This document shows positions 15,085-23,441 of a DNA stretch of 48,184 nt, piece after piece; position 1 is the stretch's first letter, and each line of letters starts with the position of its first letter. The translations under genes and the position numbers were made by a program. The DNA comes from Pseudaquidulcibacter sp964557085 (GTDB lineage Bacteria; Pseudomonadota; Alphaproteobacteria; Caulobacterales; Aquidulcibacteraceae): positions 1 to 48,184 of the forward strand of contig CAZKYS010000003.1 of the NCBI GenBank assembly GCA_964557085.1. The letters are read 5' to 3'. Below the pieces are notes generated by a model. It ran no database searches and was not told where the DNA came from. It saw only the letters and a list, made by a program, of their open reading frames with translations.

Positions 15085-15851
15085 TTAAGTTCAATTGCAG
15101 TTTTTAGACCGATAAATACCATATCAGGTTCGATTGTGTCGAAAATTTCGGCATCTTTGAAAAGGCTTGAAAAGCCACCCGTTCCGATAATGAATGGCTT
15201 TTCACCGTCAAAACATTCATCTTTCATCTTGCCAATAATTTCGCGCATCGCCCCCAAATGCCCAAAATAAAGGCCAGATTGCAAACTCTCAATAGTTGAA
15301 TTGCCCATGATATTTTTTGGTGCAATTACCTCAAATGATGGCAATTTTGAAGTTTTGGAAACAAGGCTTTCCATATTAAGCCTAAGGCCAGAAAGGATTG
15401 CGCCGCCCAAATAATCGCGGGTTTTGGTAATGGCGCAAAATGTGGTTGCCGTTCCTAAATCAATGATAATAAGGTTTTTGTTGGGGTAAAGTTTTGAACC
15501 CGCGATTGCATTGGCAATTCTATCTGCGCCCACTTCTTTTGGGTTGGCATATTTATTATTAAGGCCAGTTTTAACATCATTATTTACGGCAAAGGGATGA
15601 ATATCAAAATATTTCACACAGGCAGAACCAATTGAATGCACAACTTCGGGAACCACACTACAAAGCGCGATTTGCTTGATTTCTTTATATTCAAAGCCAT
15701 TTTCGCGGATTACCGCGCGCAAAAAAAGCCCGATTTCATCCGATGAAGCGCCGGTTTTTGATGCCTTGCGAAAGCGAAATAAAATCTCGCCATTTTCATT
15801 CATAAGGCCGCCGAAAACTTGGCTATTGCCGACATCAAGCAATAAATACAT
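15069..15851 (-). CDS. coaX: Type III pantothenate kinase
   Basis: A 260-residue CoaX enzyme that phosphorylates pantothenate, the first committed step of CoA synthesis. Family motifs are DVGNS at the N-terminus (6-10), KYANPKEVGADRIANAIAG, and DLGTATTFCAI in the nucleotide-binding fold. An upstream in-frame start exists at 15875, but the ATG at 15851 begins directly with the conserved MYLLLDVGN and overlaps the coaBC stop as TAATG. It is the last gene of the panB-panC-coaBC-coaX operon. Confidence 0.95.
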   Translation of the reverse strand: MYLLLDVGNSQVFGGLMNENGEILFRFRKASKTGASSDEIGLFLRAVIRENGFEYKEIKQIALCSVVPEVVHSIGSACVKYFDIHPFAVNNDVKTGLNNKYANPKEVGADRIANAIAGSKLYPNKNLIIIDLGTATTFCAITKTRDYLGGAILSGLRLNMESLVSKTSKLPSFEVIAPKNIMGNSTIESLQSGLYFGHLGAMREIIGKMKDECFDGEKPFIIGTGGFSSLFKDAEIFDTIEPDMVFIGLKTAIELNQPIA

Positions 15852-17083
15852 TATTTCCCCCAAAGAAATTCCCAAAGCGTATTTGATAGTGAATTAACGC
15901 CCACACAATCGGCAATTTTTTTGCCATTATTATTATAAATATGAAACGAATGTTGTGCTTTGTTTTGGCTTATTTGCGATAAATCATTATGAATTACAAA
16001 ATCCGATTTTGCACTTTTTATTTGTTTTTCAACCGCCGCCAAAACCTCATTTTCATTGGCATTTGATGTAAGTTTGAAACCCACCAATTTGGCGTCAGAT
16101 AGGTTTTTAAATTCATCAATTAATTTCGGATTTTTCGTTAGATGAATTTGCATCTCATCAATTTCGGATGAGATTTTATCGCCCGAAATATCACTGCCAT
16201 TTGCAGTAATTTTTGAGACCGAATAATCGGCAATTGCGGCAATATTTATTATTGCATCAAATTGATTTTGTTTAATTAATTCAATTGCTTGCTTGTAAAG
16301 GCTTTGGAAATTTGTGAATTCATGTGTTTCACAATCAATATCGGGGCGCGCGCCATTTTTTGCGGTTAAAAATACAATATCTGCGCCCATTGCGTCAAAA
16401 AATTGCGCCAAATTTGCGCCAGTTTTGCCTGACGAAGTATTGGTAATCGCACGCACATTATCAATTGGTTCAATTGTTCCGCCCGAAATTATCAAAACCT
16501 CTTTGGCTTTATTTTTCGCTATTTTTTCGGGTGATGGGGCAGGCGCACCCAAGGCTTTAATAATCGCATCATAAATCGCATCGGGGTCAAGTAATTTGCC
16601 AAGGCCAATCTCGCCGCATGCCAAAACCCCGCTTTGGGTTTCCAAAATTTCAAAACCATATTCGCGCAAATTTTTAATTGATTTTTGTGTCGCAGGGTGA
16701 AGATACATTTGCGTATTCATTGCGGGGCAAATTAAAAATGGCTTTTTAAAGTCATGGGCAAGAACAAGGGTGGAAATTAAATCATCGCCAATACCATTTG
16801 CAGTTTTATTGATAAAATTAGCACTTGCGGGGGCGGCAATTATCAAATCGGCCCAGCGCACCAAATTTATATGATCCATGGCACCGCCATCTTCAAAAGT
16901 ATCATGGGCAATTTTATTACCTGATAATCCTTCTAAAGATGCCGCGCCAATAAATTCAAGTGCTGATTTTGATGCCGCAATCTTTACTTCAAAGGCGTTT
17001 TGAACAAGTTTTGAAACCAAATAACAGGCTTTATAGGCCGCAATTGATCCAGTTACCAAAACTAAGATTTTAGATTTCGACAT
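15851..17083 (-). CDS. coaBC: Bifunctional phosphopantothenoylcysteine decarboxylase/synthetase
   Basis: A fused CoaBC enzyme of 410 residues. The N-terminal CoaC flavoprotein part shows LVTGSIAAYKA, the HINLVRWADLIIAAPASANFINKTANGIGDDL region and PAMNTQMYLHPA. The C-terminal CoaB synthetase part begins near residue 190 (LIISGGTIEPIDNVRAITNTSSGKTGANLAQ). Together they add cysteine to 4'-phosphopantothenate and decarboxylate the product. The ORF can be read from a TTG at 17089; the ATG at 17083 is preferred and overlaps the panC end by 14 bases. It is flanked by panC and coaX in one operon. Confidence 0.95.
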   Translation of the reverse strand: MSKSKILVLVTGSIAAYKACYLVSKLVQNAFEVKIAASKSALEFIGAASLEGLSGNKIAHDTFEDGGAMDHINLVRWADLIIAAPASANFINKTANGIGDDLISTLVLAHDFKKPFLICPAMNTQMYLHPATQKSIKNLREYGFEILETQSGVLACGEIGLGKLLDPDAIYDAIIKALGAPAPSPEKIAKNKAKEVLIISGGTIEPIDNVRAITNTSSGKTGANLAQFFDAMGADIVFLTAKNGARPDIDCETHEFTNFQSLYKQAIELIKQNQFDAIINIAAIADYSVSKITANGSDISGDKISSEIDEMQIHLTKNPKLIDEFKNLSDAKLVGFKLTSNANENEVLAAVEKQIKSAKSDFVIHNDLSQISQNKAQHSFHIYNNNGKKIADCVGVNSLSNTLWEFLWGK

Positions 17084-17840
17084 TATCAATAAGCCTTAAT
17101 TCATTCCCTGTTTTAGTAAGATTGGTGAAAATTGCCACCAATCTTCGCCCCCAGATTTCTTCTAAATAGTCGATTTTGAAGCCTAAGTCTTGTAATTCTT
17201 GTTTGGCATCGTCAATATTTTTGGCGTTTTTGATTATTTCATAGATTTTTGGCGCAATTTTGCGCCCTTCATCAGATAAATGCACATTACGTGATGATAA
17301 TGCCAAGCCATCAAATTCGCGCACTATTGGCACGGGCACAATTTCAACAGGCATGAAAAAGGCGTCAACCATGCCGCGAATAAGGCTTAATTGCTGAAAG
17401 TCTTTTTCGCCAAAATAGGCGCGGTTTGGCTTTATTATGTTCAATAATTTCATAACAATAGTCAAAACCCCATCAAAATGCCCAGGGCGCGATGCACCGC
17501 AAAGGATTTTTGACTTATCATTTTCGCTTATTATGTATGAATAATTATCGGGATAAATGCTTTCAAAATCTGGATAAAAAATCACGTCAACGCCATTATT
17601 TTTGGCGATTTGCAAATCTTGGTCCCAAGTTTTTGGGTAATTTTGCAAATCTTTTTTATCATTAAATTGGGTTGGGTTTACGAAAATTGATAAAGCAAGT
17701 AATTCATTATTGGTGCGCGCATTTTTCAATAATTCTTCATGCCCCAAATGCAATGCACCCATTGTTGGCACAAATCCAAGGCTTTGTGGGTTCTCATTGC
17801 GCCATGCGATAAAATCGGCGGGTGTTTTTATGATTTTCAT
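17070..17840 (-). CDS. panC: Pantothenate synthetase
   Basis: PanC joins pantoate and beta-alanine using ATP. Signature motifs: FVPTMGALHLGH (23-34), FVNPTQF, GASRPGHFDGVLTIVMKLLNIIKP, YFGEKDFQQL, and GLALSSRNVHLS. At 256 residues it is somewhat shorter than most PanC proteins (about 280), with a trimmed C-terminal domain, but all ATP-binding motifs are present, so it should be active. Its start overlaps panB by four bases (ATGA), and its end overlaps coaBC. Confidence 0.95.
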   Translation of the reverse strand: MKIIKTPADFIAWRNENPQSLGFVPTMGALHLGHEELLKNARTNNELLALSIFVNPTQFNDKKDLQNYPKTWDQDLQIAKNNGVDVIFYPDFESIYPDNYSYIISENDKSKILCGASRPGHFDGVLTIVMKLLNIIKPNRAYFGEKDFQQLSLIRGMVDAFFMPVEIVPVPIVREFDGLALSSRNVHLSDEGRKIAPKIYEIIKNAKNIDDAKQELQDLGFKIDYLEEIWGRRLVAIFTNLTKTGNELRLIDNVEI

Positions 17841-18649
17841 TTGAAGCTTTCACCTTCATTGGGGAAAGTGCCATTTACAACTTCATTGTGAAAATCATTT
17901 AACGCTTTGGTGAAAATATCGGCGCCATTGGTGAATTTGCGCACAAACTTTGGCTTAAATTCGGTATTTAGCCCCAATAAATCTTGCCAAACCAAAACTT
18001 GTGCATTGGTTACATTTCCTGCGCCAATGCCAATCGTTGGAATTGTAAGGCTTTGGGTAATTTGGCGTGCAAGTTCGGTTGGAACACATTCCAAAACAAT
18101 TGCAAAACACCCTGCGGCCTCAAGCTTTTTAGCGTCTTCAAGAATTTTTTGAAATTGGGCATCATTTTTACCCTGAACCTTATAACCACCCAGCACATTT
18201 ACCGATTGCGGCGTTAAACCCAAATGACCGCAAACAGGAACGCCCGATTGTACCAAATGGCTTATTAATTCCAAATTACCATCCGCGCCTTCAATCTTAA
18301 TTGCATGTGCGCCCGCTTGCATAATTTCACGCGCCGCATCAATATTTGTTGCTAAATCTGAACGCGCCGCCAAAAATGGCACATCGGAAATTACAAAAAT
18401 TTTTGATTTTGTATTTTCAAGGCCGCGCATTACCCATTTTGTGTGCAATGCAATATCACTTACATTTGCAAAAACTGTGGATTTATGCCCTTGCATTGTC
18501 ATGGCAACACTATCGCCAACCAAAATCACATCAATATCACTTGCCGCAGCGATAAGTGCAGAAGTGTAATCATAACAAGTGATTACAGAAAATTTTTGTG
18601 ATTTTGCCTTTAGGTTTGCAAAATCCAAAATGCTTTGAATCTGGGTCAT
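17837..18649 (-). CDS. panB: 3-methyl-2-oxobutanoate hydroxymethyltransferase (ketopantoate synthase)
   Basis: PanB transfers a hydroxymethyl group from methylene-tetrahydrofolate to 2-oxoisovalerate. It is 270 residues long, the normal length. Motifs include VITCYDYTSALIAAASDIDVILVGDSVAMTMQGHKST, the metal-binding DSVA and the AIKIEGA segment, GHLGLTPQSVNVLGGYKVQGK, and IGIGAG. It is the first gene of the operon; GAGGCCATAATG provides the ribosome-binding site. No panE or panD lies in this window. Confidence 0.96.
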   Translation of the reverse strand: MTQIQSILDFANLKAKSQKFSVITCYDYTSALIAAASDIDVILVGDSVAMTMQGHKSTVFANVSDIALHTKWVMRGLENTKSKIFVISDVPFLAARSDLATNIDAAREIMQAGAHAIKIEGADGNLELISHLVQSGVPVCGHLGLTPQSVNVLGGYKVQGKNDAQFQKILEDAKKLEAAGCFAIVLECVPTELARQITQSLTIPTIGIGAGNVTNAQVLVWQDLLGLNTEFKPKFVRKFTNGADIFTKALNDFHNEVVNGTFPNEGESFK

Positions 18650-18777
18650 TATGGCCTCTATTCAAATTGCGGATTGTTAAACGCCCGCAATGCTTGTGGT
18701 GTCAGATAAATGGCAATTAATTATAATTTTGCAAGTGCGAAAAGCGGTTTATTTTCTGAATCAGTATTCAATTTGCA

Positions 18778-19752
18778 TTATATTTCAAGAATTGTTGTTC
18801 CCGTTGTTTTTCGGCCTTCTAATGCAATATGCGCTTGGGCTGCATCTTTTAGTGCAAATTTTTGATTAATTTCTATTTTTATTATGCCTTTTGAAATTAA
18901 TTCAAATAATTCATTGGCGCTTTCATTGATAATTTGCCCATTTGACATATAGGCAAAAAGGGAGGGGCGCGTCATGAATAATGATCCCTTTTGGTTTAAG
19001 ATACCAATATCAAATGGCTTTATTGGCCCTGATGATTGCCCAAAACTTACAAATAAACCCAATGGTTTTATGATATCCAAAGAAGCTGGGAATGTGTCAT
19101 TGCCAACACTATCATAAACCACGTCATATTTTTTCCCCGAATTAAGTTCTAATGCGCGCGCTACAAAATCTTCGGATTTATAATCAATAACATCGGCAAA
19201 ACCATGTGCTTTGGCAAGTTCGCATTTTTCTTTTCCACCTGCGGTTCCAATAATATGTGCGCCAAGATATTTCGCCCATTGCCCTAAAATAAGACCAACG
19301 CCGCCCGCCGCCGCATGATAGAAAATTGAATGTTCATCTGAAACTTTGAATGTGCGGCGTAATAAATATTGCGCGGTTAGACCTTTTAATAAACATGCCG
19401 CCGCAATTTCATTTGAAATTGTTTCGGGTAATTTAATCAACATATCGGTTTTCATTGCCCGATATGTGCAATAAGCGCCAAGGCCGCCAGTATAACAAAC
19501 CCTATCACCAATTTTAAAATTGGTAATATTTTCACCGACTTTTTCAATTATCCCTGCCGCTTCTGCACCAATTATTGCAGGGAAGGGCGGGGTTTTATAA
19601 AGACCAGAACGAAAATAAGTATCAATGAAATTCACGCCAATATGAGAATGACGTATCAAAACCTCATCTGGTTTGATTGATGGTATTTCAATTTCTTTAT
19701 ATTCAAGAACATCTGGGCCGCCGTATGCATTAATTACGATTGCATTATTCAT
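18778..19752 (-). CDS. NADPH:quinone reductase, zeta-crystallin-like MDR
   Basis: A 324-residue zinc-free medium-chain dehydrogenase of the quinone oxidoreductase group (QorA type). The N-terminal GroES-like part contains IGVNFIDTYFRSGLYKTPPFPAIIGAEAAGIIEKVGENITNFKIGDRVCY. The coenzyme fold follows with AAAGGVGLILGQWAKYLGAHIIGTAG. No structural or catalytic zinc cysteines are present, as expected for this group. It should reduce quinones by one electron using NADPH in the cytosol. The ATG directly follows the stop of the ydfG-like gene, so both belong to one transcript with DUF2239. Confidence 0.92.
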   Translation of the reverse strand: MNNAIVINAYGGPDVLEYKEIEIPSIKPDEVLIRHSHIGVNFIDTYFRSGLYKTPPFPAIIGAEAAGIIEKVGENITNFKIGDRVCYTGGLGAYCTYRAMKTDMLIKLPETISNEIAAACLLKGLTAQYLLRRTFKVSDEHSIFYHAAAGGVGLILGQWAKYLGAHIIGTAGGKEKCELAKAHGFADVIDYKSEDFVARALELNSGKKYDVVYDSVGNDTFPASLDIIKPLGLFVSFGQSSGPIKPFDIGILNQKGSLFMTRPSLFAYMSNGQIINESANELFELISKGIIKIEINQKFALKDAAQAHIALEGRKTTGTTILEI

Positions 19753-20529
19753 TTATATATTCCTATGAATTGCAAAACCCGCAAATGCCTGTTGCACTGG
19801 CATAATTTCGATTGTGTTGACATTTATATGGCTTGGAAGGCGCAAAACCCCCTCAATTGTTAATGCAACATCGTCGGCGCTTAGGGCATGAACACCTTCA
19901 TAGACTTTGGCGGCTTTTTCATTATCGCCTTCAAAGCGAACTTCGGAAAATTCGGTTTCGCACATTCCAGGTTCAATTGAGGTAACACGAATATTCTTAC
20001 CCAATAAATCAGCGCGTAAATTCAAAGAAAATTGATGAACAAAGGCCTTGGTTGCGCCATAAACATTTCCGCCAAAATATGGATATGTTCCTGCAACCGA
20101 ACCAACATTGATAATATCGCCGCGATTACGTTCCGCCATGCTGCGCAAAATAATATTTGTAATATGAACCAAGCCTTTGATATTTGTATCAATCATTGTG
20201 TTCCAATCACTAAGTCTTGCCTCATGTGCGCCTTTAAGACCTAATGCAAGGCCAGCATTATTGAACAAAATATCAATTGCCTGAAATTCAGCGGGAAGGG
20301 ATGAAATGCCATCTTCAATTGACTTTGGATTTGTAACATCCATTTCAACACACAGAAGATTTTTACTATTCATTTCGTTTGAAAAAGCATCAAGGCGATC
20401 TTTGCGGCGACCTGTTGCAATAACTTTCCCGCCCGCATTTAATATACGGCGTGCCAAAGCCTGCCCAAAGCCAGAAGTTGCCCCAGATATGAAAGCAATC
20501 TTACCATTTGCCCAATTATCAATACTCAT
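19753..20529 (-). CDS. YdfG-like short-chain dehydrogenase (3-hydroxy acid / L-allo-threonine dehydrogenase)
   Basis: A classical SDR of 258 residues that follows E. coli YdfG closely along its length: SGATSGFGQALARRI, VIATGRRKDRLD, DILFNNAGLALG, WNTMIDTNIKGLVHIT, GDIINVGSVAGTYPYFGGNVYGATKAFVHQFSLNLR, IEPGMCETEFSEVRFEGD, and INVNTIEIMPVQQAFAGFAIHR. YdfG oxidises L-allo-threonine and 3-hydroxypropionate or malonic semialdehyde with NADP. ATG codons at 20556 and 20529 are both possible. I prefer 20529 (MSIDNWANGKIAFISGA), which has GGGGCG upstream and matches the family start. It lies between DUF2239 and qor in a compact operon. Confidence 0.92.
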   Translation of the reverse strand: MSIDNWANGKIAFISGATSGFGQALARRILNAGGKVIATGRRKDRLDAFSNEMNSKNLLCVEMDVTNPKSIEDGISSLPAEFQAIDILFNNAGLALGLKGAHEARLSDWNTMIDTNIKGLVHITNIILRSMAERNRGDIINVGSVAGTYPYFGGNVYGATKAFVHQFSLNLRADLLGKNIRVTSIEPGMCETEFSEVRFEGDNEKAAKVYEGVHALSADDVALTIEGVLRLPSHINVNTIEIMPVQQAFAGFAIHRNI

Positions 20530-20562
20530 TTTCGCCCCGCAAAGAATGGTGAACATTTTCAA

Positions 20563-21177
20563 TCACTCAATAGTAGGTTCGGTGGAAATGGCAAATAATT
20601 TTTGTGCGTAATTTTGAATATCTTGTGGCCAATTTTGCATTAATTTGCGCACTTTTTCAAAATTATCGGCAAAAATTGCGCGTAAAACCTCTTCATAATT
20701 TTCAAAATCACCTGCGATATTTTGTAAAAAACGATAGGTTGCATTTTGCGCATTTTTGCGTGCCTCATTGCTTACACTCTCCTTTGCCGCAAGTTCGACA
20801 AGGCGGCGTAAGGTTGCAGATGCCCCGCCGCGTTGCGTAGAAAGCCATTCCCAATGACGTGGTAAAAGCGTTACTTCGCGCGCAATCACACCAAGTTTTG
20901 GGCGGCCTGATTTTGGCGCATCTTTTATTTGGGGTTCTTGGGTATCATTTGTTTGGGGTGGGTTATTTTTCAATAATTTTGCAATTACCTGTTCATTAGT
21001 GCCTGATAAGTCGAAATCAACCATTGCGCCGGTTTCATCGATAAAGCACATGATTTGCGCAAATTTATCTTTTGCGACTTCTTCTTTCATTGCCAAAACA
21101 ACCTCGATTAAGGGGCCGGTTTTTAATAATTTATGCGCAATGAATGCGCTTGCTTGTTGTGTGATACTTGTATTCAT
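20563..21177 (-). CDS. DUF2239 family protein
   Basis: A 204-residue soluble protein. The C-terminal half is the typical DUF2239 block: GRPKLGVIAREVTLLPRHWEWLSTQRGGASATLRRLVELAAKE, followed by YRFLQNIAGDFENYEEVLRAIFADNFEKVRKLMQNWPQDIQNYA. The N-terminal half contains CFIDETGAMVDFDLSGTNEQVI. The family has no assigned function; the basic GRPKLG..REVTLLP segment has been suggestive of DNA-binding-like helices, but this is only an impression. It is the first gene of the minus-strand operon with the ydfG-like SDR and qor, and it is divergent from the GIY-YIG gene. A CCGTAT/ATACGG palindrome lies between the two genes. Confidence 0.85.
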   Translation of the reverse strand: MNTSITQQASAFIAHKLLKTGPLIEVVLAMKEEVAKDKFAQIMCFIDETGAMVDFDLSGTNEQVIAKLLKNNPPQTNDTQEPQIKDAPKSGRPKLGVIAREVTLLPRHWEWLSTQRGGASATLRRLVELAAKESVSNEARKNAQNATYRFLQNIAGDFENYEEVLRAIFADNFEKVRKLMQNWPQDIQNYAQKLFAISTEPTIE

Positions 21178-21197
21178 AATTTTTACCTATATATTAC

Positions 21198-21212
21198 CCG
21201 TATAAAATACGG
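21198..21212. promoter_or_regulatory. Palindrome in the DUF2239/GIY-YIG divergent promoter region
   Basis: CCGTAT-AAA-ATACGG is a perfect 6-bp inverted repeat near the middle of the 62-bp region between two divergent starts. It is a candidate operator. No regulator is identified. Confidence 0.35.
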
Positions 21213-21239
21213 ATAAAATTAGAAATGTAAAGGTATAAA

Positions 21240-21581
21240 ATGTCAAAACAACAGAATAAAGATTTAAAAACAAAATTTTTAGAGCGAAAGCAAGAAATGG
21301 GAATTTTCCAAATTTCCTTTGATGGCTATGAAAATATATGGGTAGGGGCAGCGCCCGATATTTCAACTATACAAAATCGTATAATTTTTACGCTAAAACA
21401 TAGTAATGCAACCGATAATGATTTGTCCTATATGTATAAACATCATGGCGAGGCTAAAATGCGCTTTGAAATTTTGGAGAAAATTGAATTTAAACCTGAT
21501 GCTTATTTAAGGCGCGTAATTCTAAAAACCAAAATCGCGCATTGGGCTGAAGCAAGAAATGCAAAAATTATGAGGATATGA
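21240..21581 (+). CDS. GIY-YIG-like small protein
   Basis: A 113-residue protein that begins LKTKFLERKQEMGIFQISFDGYENIWVGAAPDISTIQNRIIFTLKHS. This matches a group of short stand-alone GIY-YIG nuclease-family proteins in alphaproteobacteria, where the first GIY is GIF/GVF and the YIG is replaced (here WVG). The usual Arg and Glu of an active GIY-YIG site are hard to place with confidence, so nuclease activity is uncertain. It has a clear ribosome-binding site (AAAGG), and its stop overlaps the pirin start (ATGA), so the two are co-transcribed. Confidence 0.75.
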   Translation: MSKQQNKDLKTKFLERKQEMGIFQISFDGYENIWVGAAPDISTIQNRIIFTLKHSNATDNDLSYMYKHHGEAKMRFEILEKIEFKPDAYLRRVILKTKIAHWAEARNAKIMRI

Positions 21582-22282
21582 TGAATATTGTAAAACGCGG
21601 CGCAGATGAAAGAGGTAAAGCAGATCATGGCTGGTTAAAAACCGCACATTCTTTTTCGTTTGCAAATTATTATGATGAAAATTTCATGGGCTTTGGCCCG
21701 TTACGGGTAATAAATGACGATTATATCGTAGGCGGAGCAGGGTTTCCAACACATCCACACGATAATATGGAAATTGTAACATACGTGCTTGATGGCGCAT
21801 TGGAACATAAAGATAGTTTGGGCAACGGAAGCGTTATTCAAGCTGGTGATGTGCAAAGGATGACGGCGGGGACAGGTATTCGCCATTCAGAGTTTAACCC
21901 ATCAAAAACGCAGACTTGCCATTTGCTTCAAATTTGGATTTTGCCTGACAAAAATGGGTATCAGCCATCTTATGAGCAAAAACAATTCACACGCGAAGAT
22001 AAATTGGGCAAATTGCGACTTATTGCATCAAATGATGGGCGCGATGGTTCGGTTACAATCAACCAAAAAGCCAATGTCTTTGCATCAATTTTTAATGATG
22101 GCGACACGCACACAATGAAAGTTATTCAAGGCCATGGCATTTGGATACAAATGGCAAAAGGCGGAATTGTGGTCAATGACATTGAATTGGTTGAAGGTGA
22201 CGGCCTTGCCATTTGGGATGAAGGCGAATTCACCATAAAAGGTAAAGGCGAAAGCGAATTTATCTTGTTTGATTTAGGATAG
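21578..22282 (+). CDS. Pirin family bicupin protein (YhaK/quercetinase-like)
   Basis: A 234-residue pirin-like protein. The N-terminal cupin has WLKTAHSFSFANYYDENFMGFGPLRVINDDYIVGGAGFPTHPHDNMEIVTYVLDGALEHKDSLGN, with metal ligands in HPHxNMEI, then GDVQRMTAGTGIRHSEFN. This is the classic pirin pattern; relatives such as YhaK and YhhW act on quercetin or sense redox state. The second cupin is degenerate. Two adjacent ATG codons (21578 and 21581) can serve as start, with GAGGA just upstream. A terminator follows at 22286-22316. Confidence 0.92.
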   Translation: MMNIVKRGADERGKADHGWLKTAHSFSFANYYDENFMGFGPLRVINDDYIVGGAGFPTHPHDNMEIVTYVLDGALEHKDSLGNGSVIQAGDVQRMTAGTGIRHSEFNPSKTQTCHLLQIWILPDKNGYQPSYEQKQFTREDKLGKLRLIASNDGRDGSVTINQKANVFASIFNDGDTHTMKVIQGHGIWIQMAKGGIVVNDIELVEGDGLAIWDEGEFTIKGKGESEFILFDLG

Positions 22283-22285
22283 GAA

Positions 22286-22316
22286 AAAGGCTTGGGTTTT
22301 GCCCAAGCCTTTTTTT
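22286..22316. terminator. Bidirectional terminator (pirin / DUF1501)
   Basis: AGGCTTGGG / CCCAAGCCT stem with a TTTTG loop, an A run before it and a T run after it. It serves both converging genes and reaches the stop of the DUF1501 gene. Confidence 0.9.
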
Positions 22317-23439
22317 ATGCCCGAAGAATTTTCACATTGGGAACTTGGGCAAAAATATTTTGCGCAACTTTTTGTGGTTCAATATTAAAACCCTTGCCAA
22401 GATAATAGCTTATGACACCGAATAAATCATTTGTTGGCTTTAAATCGCGCCCTTCATAAAGGGAAGATTGCGAAAGCCCTGGCCAATCGGCAATAACTTT
22501 ACCACCATCAATTGCACCGCCCAAAACCATTGCGCATGATGCAGTTCCATGATCCGTACCACCTGTTCCATTGGCGTGTGCGGTGCGGCCAAATTCGGTT
22601 GCAACAATGATTATTGTTTTATTCCATGCATCGCCTAATTCGCTTTTCATTGCGCCAATTGCGGTATCAATATCTTTTAGATTTCCATTAAGGCGGTTAT
22701 TTTGCCCTGAATGCGTGTCCCAACCTTGGGATTCAAGCATGGCAATTCTTGGGCCATTTGGCTTTGCCAAAAAGCTGCCAACCATTTTACCGACTGCCGC
22801 TGCACCCTGACCACTAATTGATTGCCCCATATTTCTTGTGGCTTCGGCCTTTAACCATAAATCATATAATTTGGGGTCATTTTCATAAAGATTTGAAATT
22901 CGCATCATCAAATCTTCGTTTGCATCTGGAATATTTGATGGCGCATAAGAAGTAACCGAATTTTTGCCACGCATCGCAAGCGGTAAAGTTTGCATGAAGG
23001 CAATCGGCTCGCTCATTTGTTTTGGTGCAATTGCTAAAAAGCGATTTAGCCACCCATTATCCAATTCATAGGCGCGCGTAAAACCACCTTCAAGAATGTT
23101 CTGACCATCAAAATGTGAACGCTCCCGATAGGGGGAGGCGACGGCATGAACAAAACTTGCCTGTTTTTGCAAATATAATTGATAAATATTCTGTAAAGCA
23201 GGGTGAAGCGTGAATGTGCCATCTAATGTATTACCATTTTCAATCGCCAATTCTTTGCGAATTGTGCGATAATTTGGATCGGCATAAGGGATAACAATAT
23301 TAAGGCCATCGGCTGCACCACGTTGAATTATAAATATAAAACGTGTGTCATTGGCATCTGAAGCAAAACTTAAAGATGGTGCAAGAAATGATAGACCCAA
23401 AGTGCCCACGCCAATTTGTAAAAATTTACGTCTTTGCAT
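22315..23439 (-). CDS. DUF1501 protein, Tat-exported
   Basis: A 374-residue protein of the DUF1501 family (sulfatase/alkaline-phosphatase-like fold). It begins MQRRKFLQIGVGTLGLSFLAPSLSFA, a twin-arginine signal peptide, so it should be exported folded to the periplasm. Core family segments are FIIQRGAADGLNIVIPYADPNYRTIRKELAI, FVHAVASPYRERSHFDGQNILEGG, LESQGWDTHSGQ, and VVATEFGRTAHANGTGGTDHGTASCAMVLGG. The DUF1501 role is unknown; it nearly always pairs with DUF1800. It sits directly downstream of the DUF1800 gene with its own ribosome-binding site (GGAGAT). Confidence 0.92.
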   Translation of the reverse strand: MQRRKFLQIGVGTLGLSFLAPSLSFASDANDTRFIFIIQRGAADGLNIVIPYADPNYRTIRKELAIENGNTLDGTFTLHPALQNIYQLYLQKQASFVHAVASPYRERSHFDGQNILEGGFTRAYELDNGWLNRFLAIAPKQMSEPIAFMQTLPLAMRGKNSVTSYAPSNIPDANEDLMMRISNLYENDPKLYDLWLKAEATRNMGQSISGQGAAAVGKMVGSFLAKPNGPRIAMLESQGWDTHSGQNNRLNGNLKDIDTAIGAMKSELGDAWNKTIIIVATEFGRTAHANGTGGTDHGTASCAMVLGGAIDGGKVIADWPGLSQSSLYEGRDLKPTNDLFGVISYYLGKGFNIEPQKVAQNIFAQVPNVKILRA

Positions 23440-23441
23440 TT

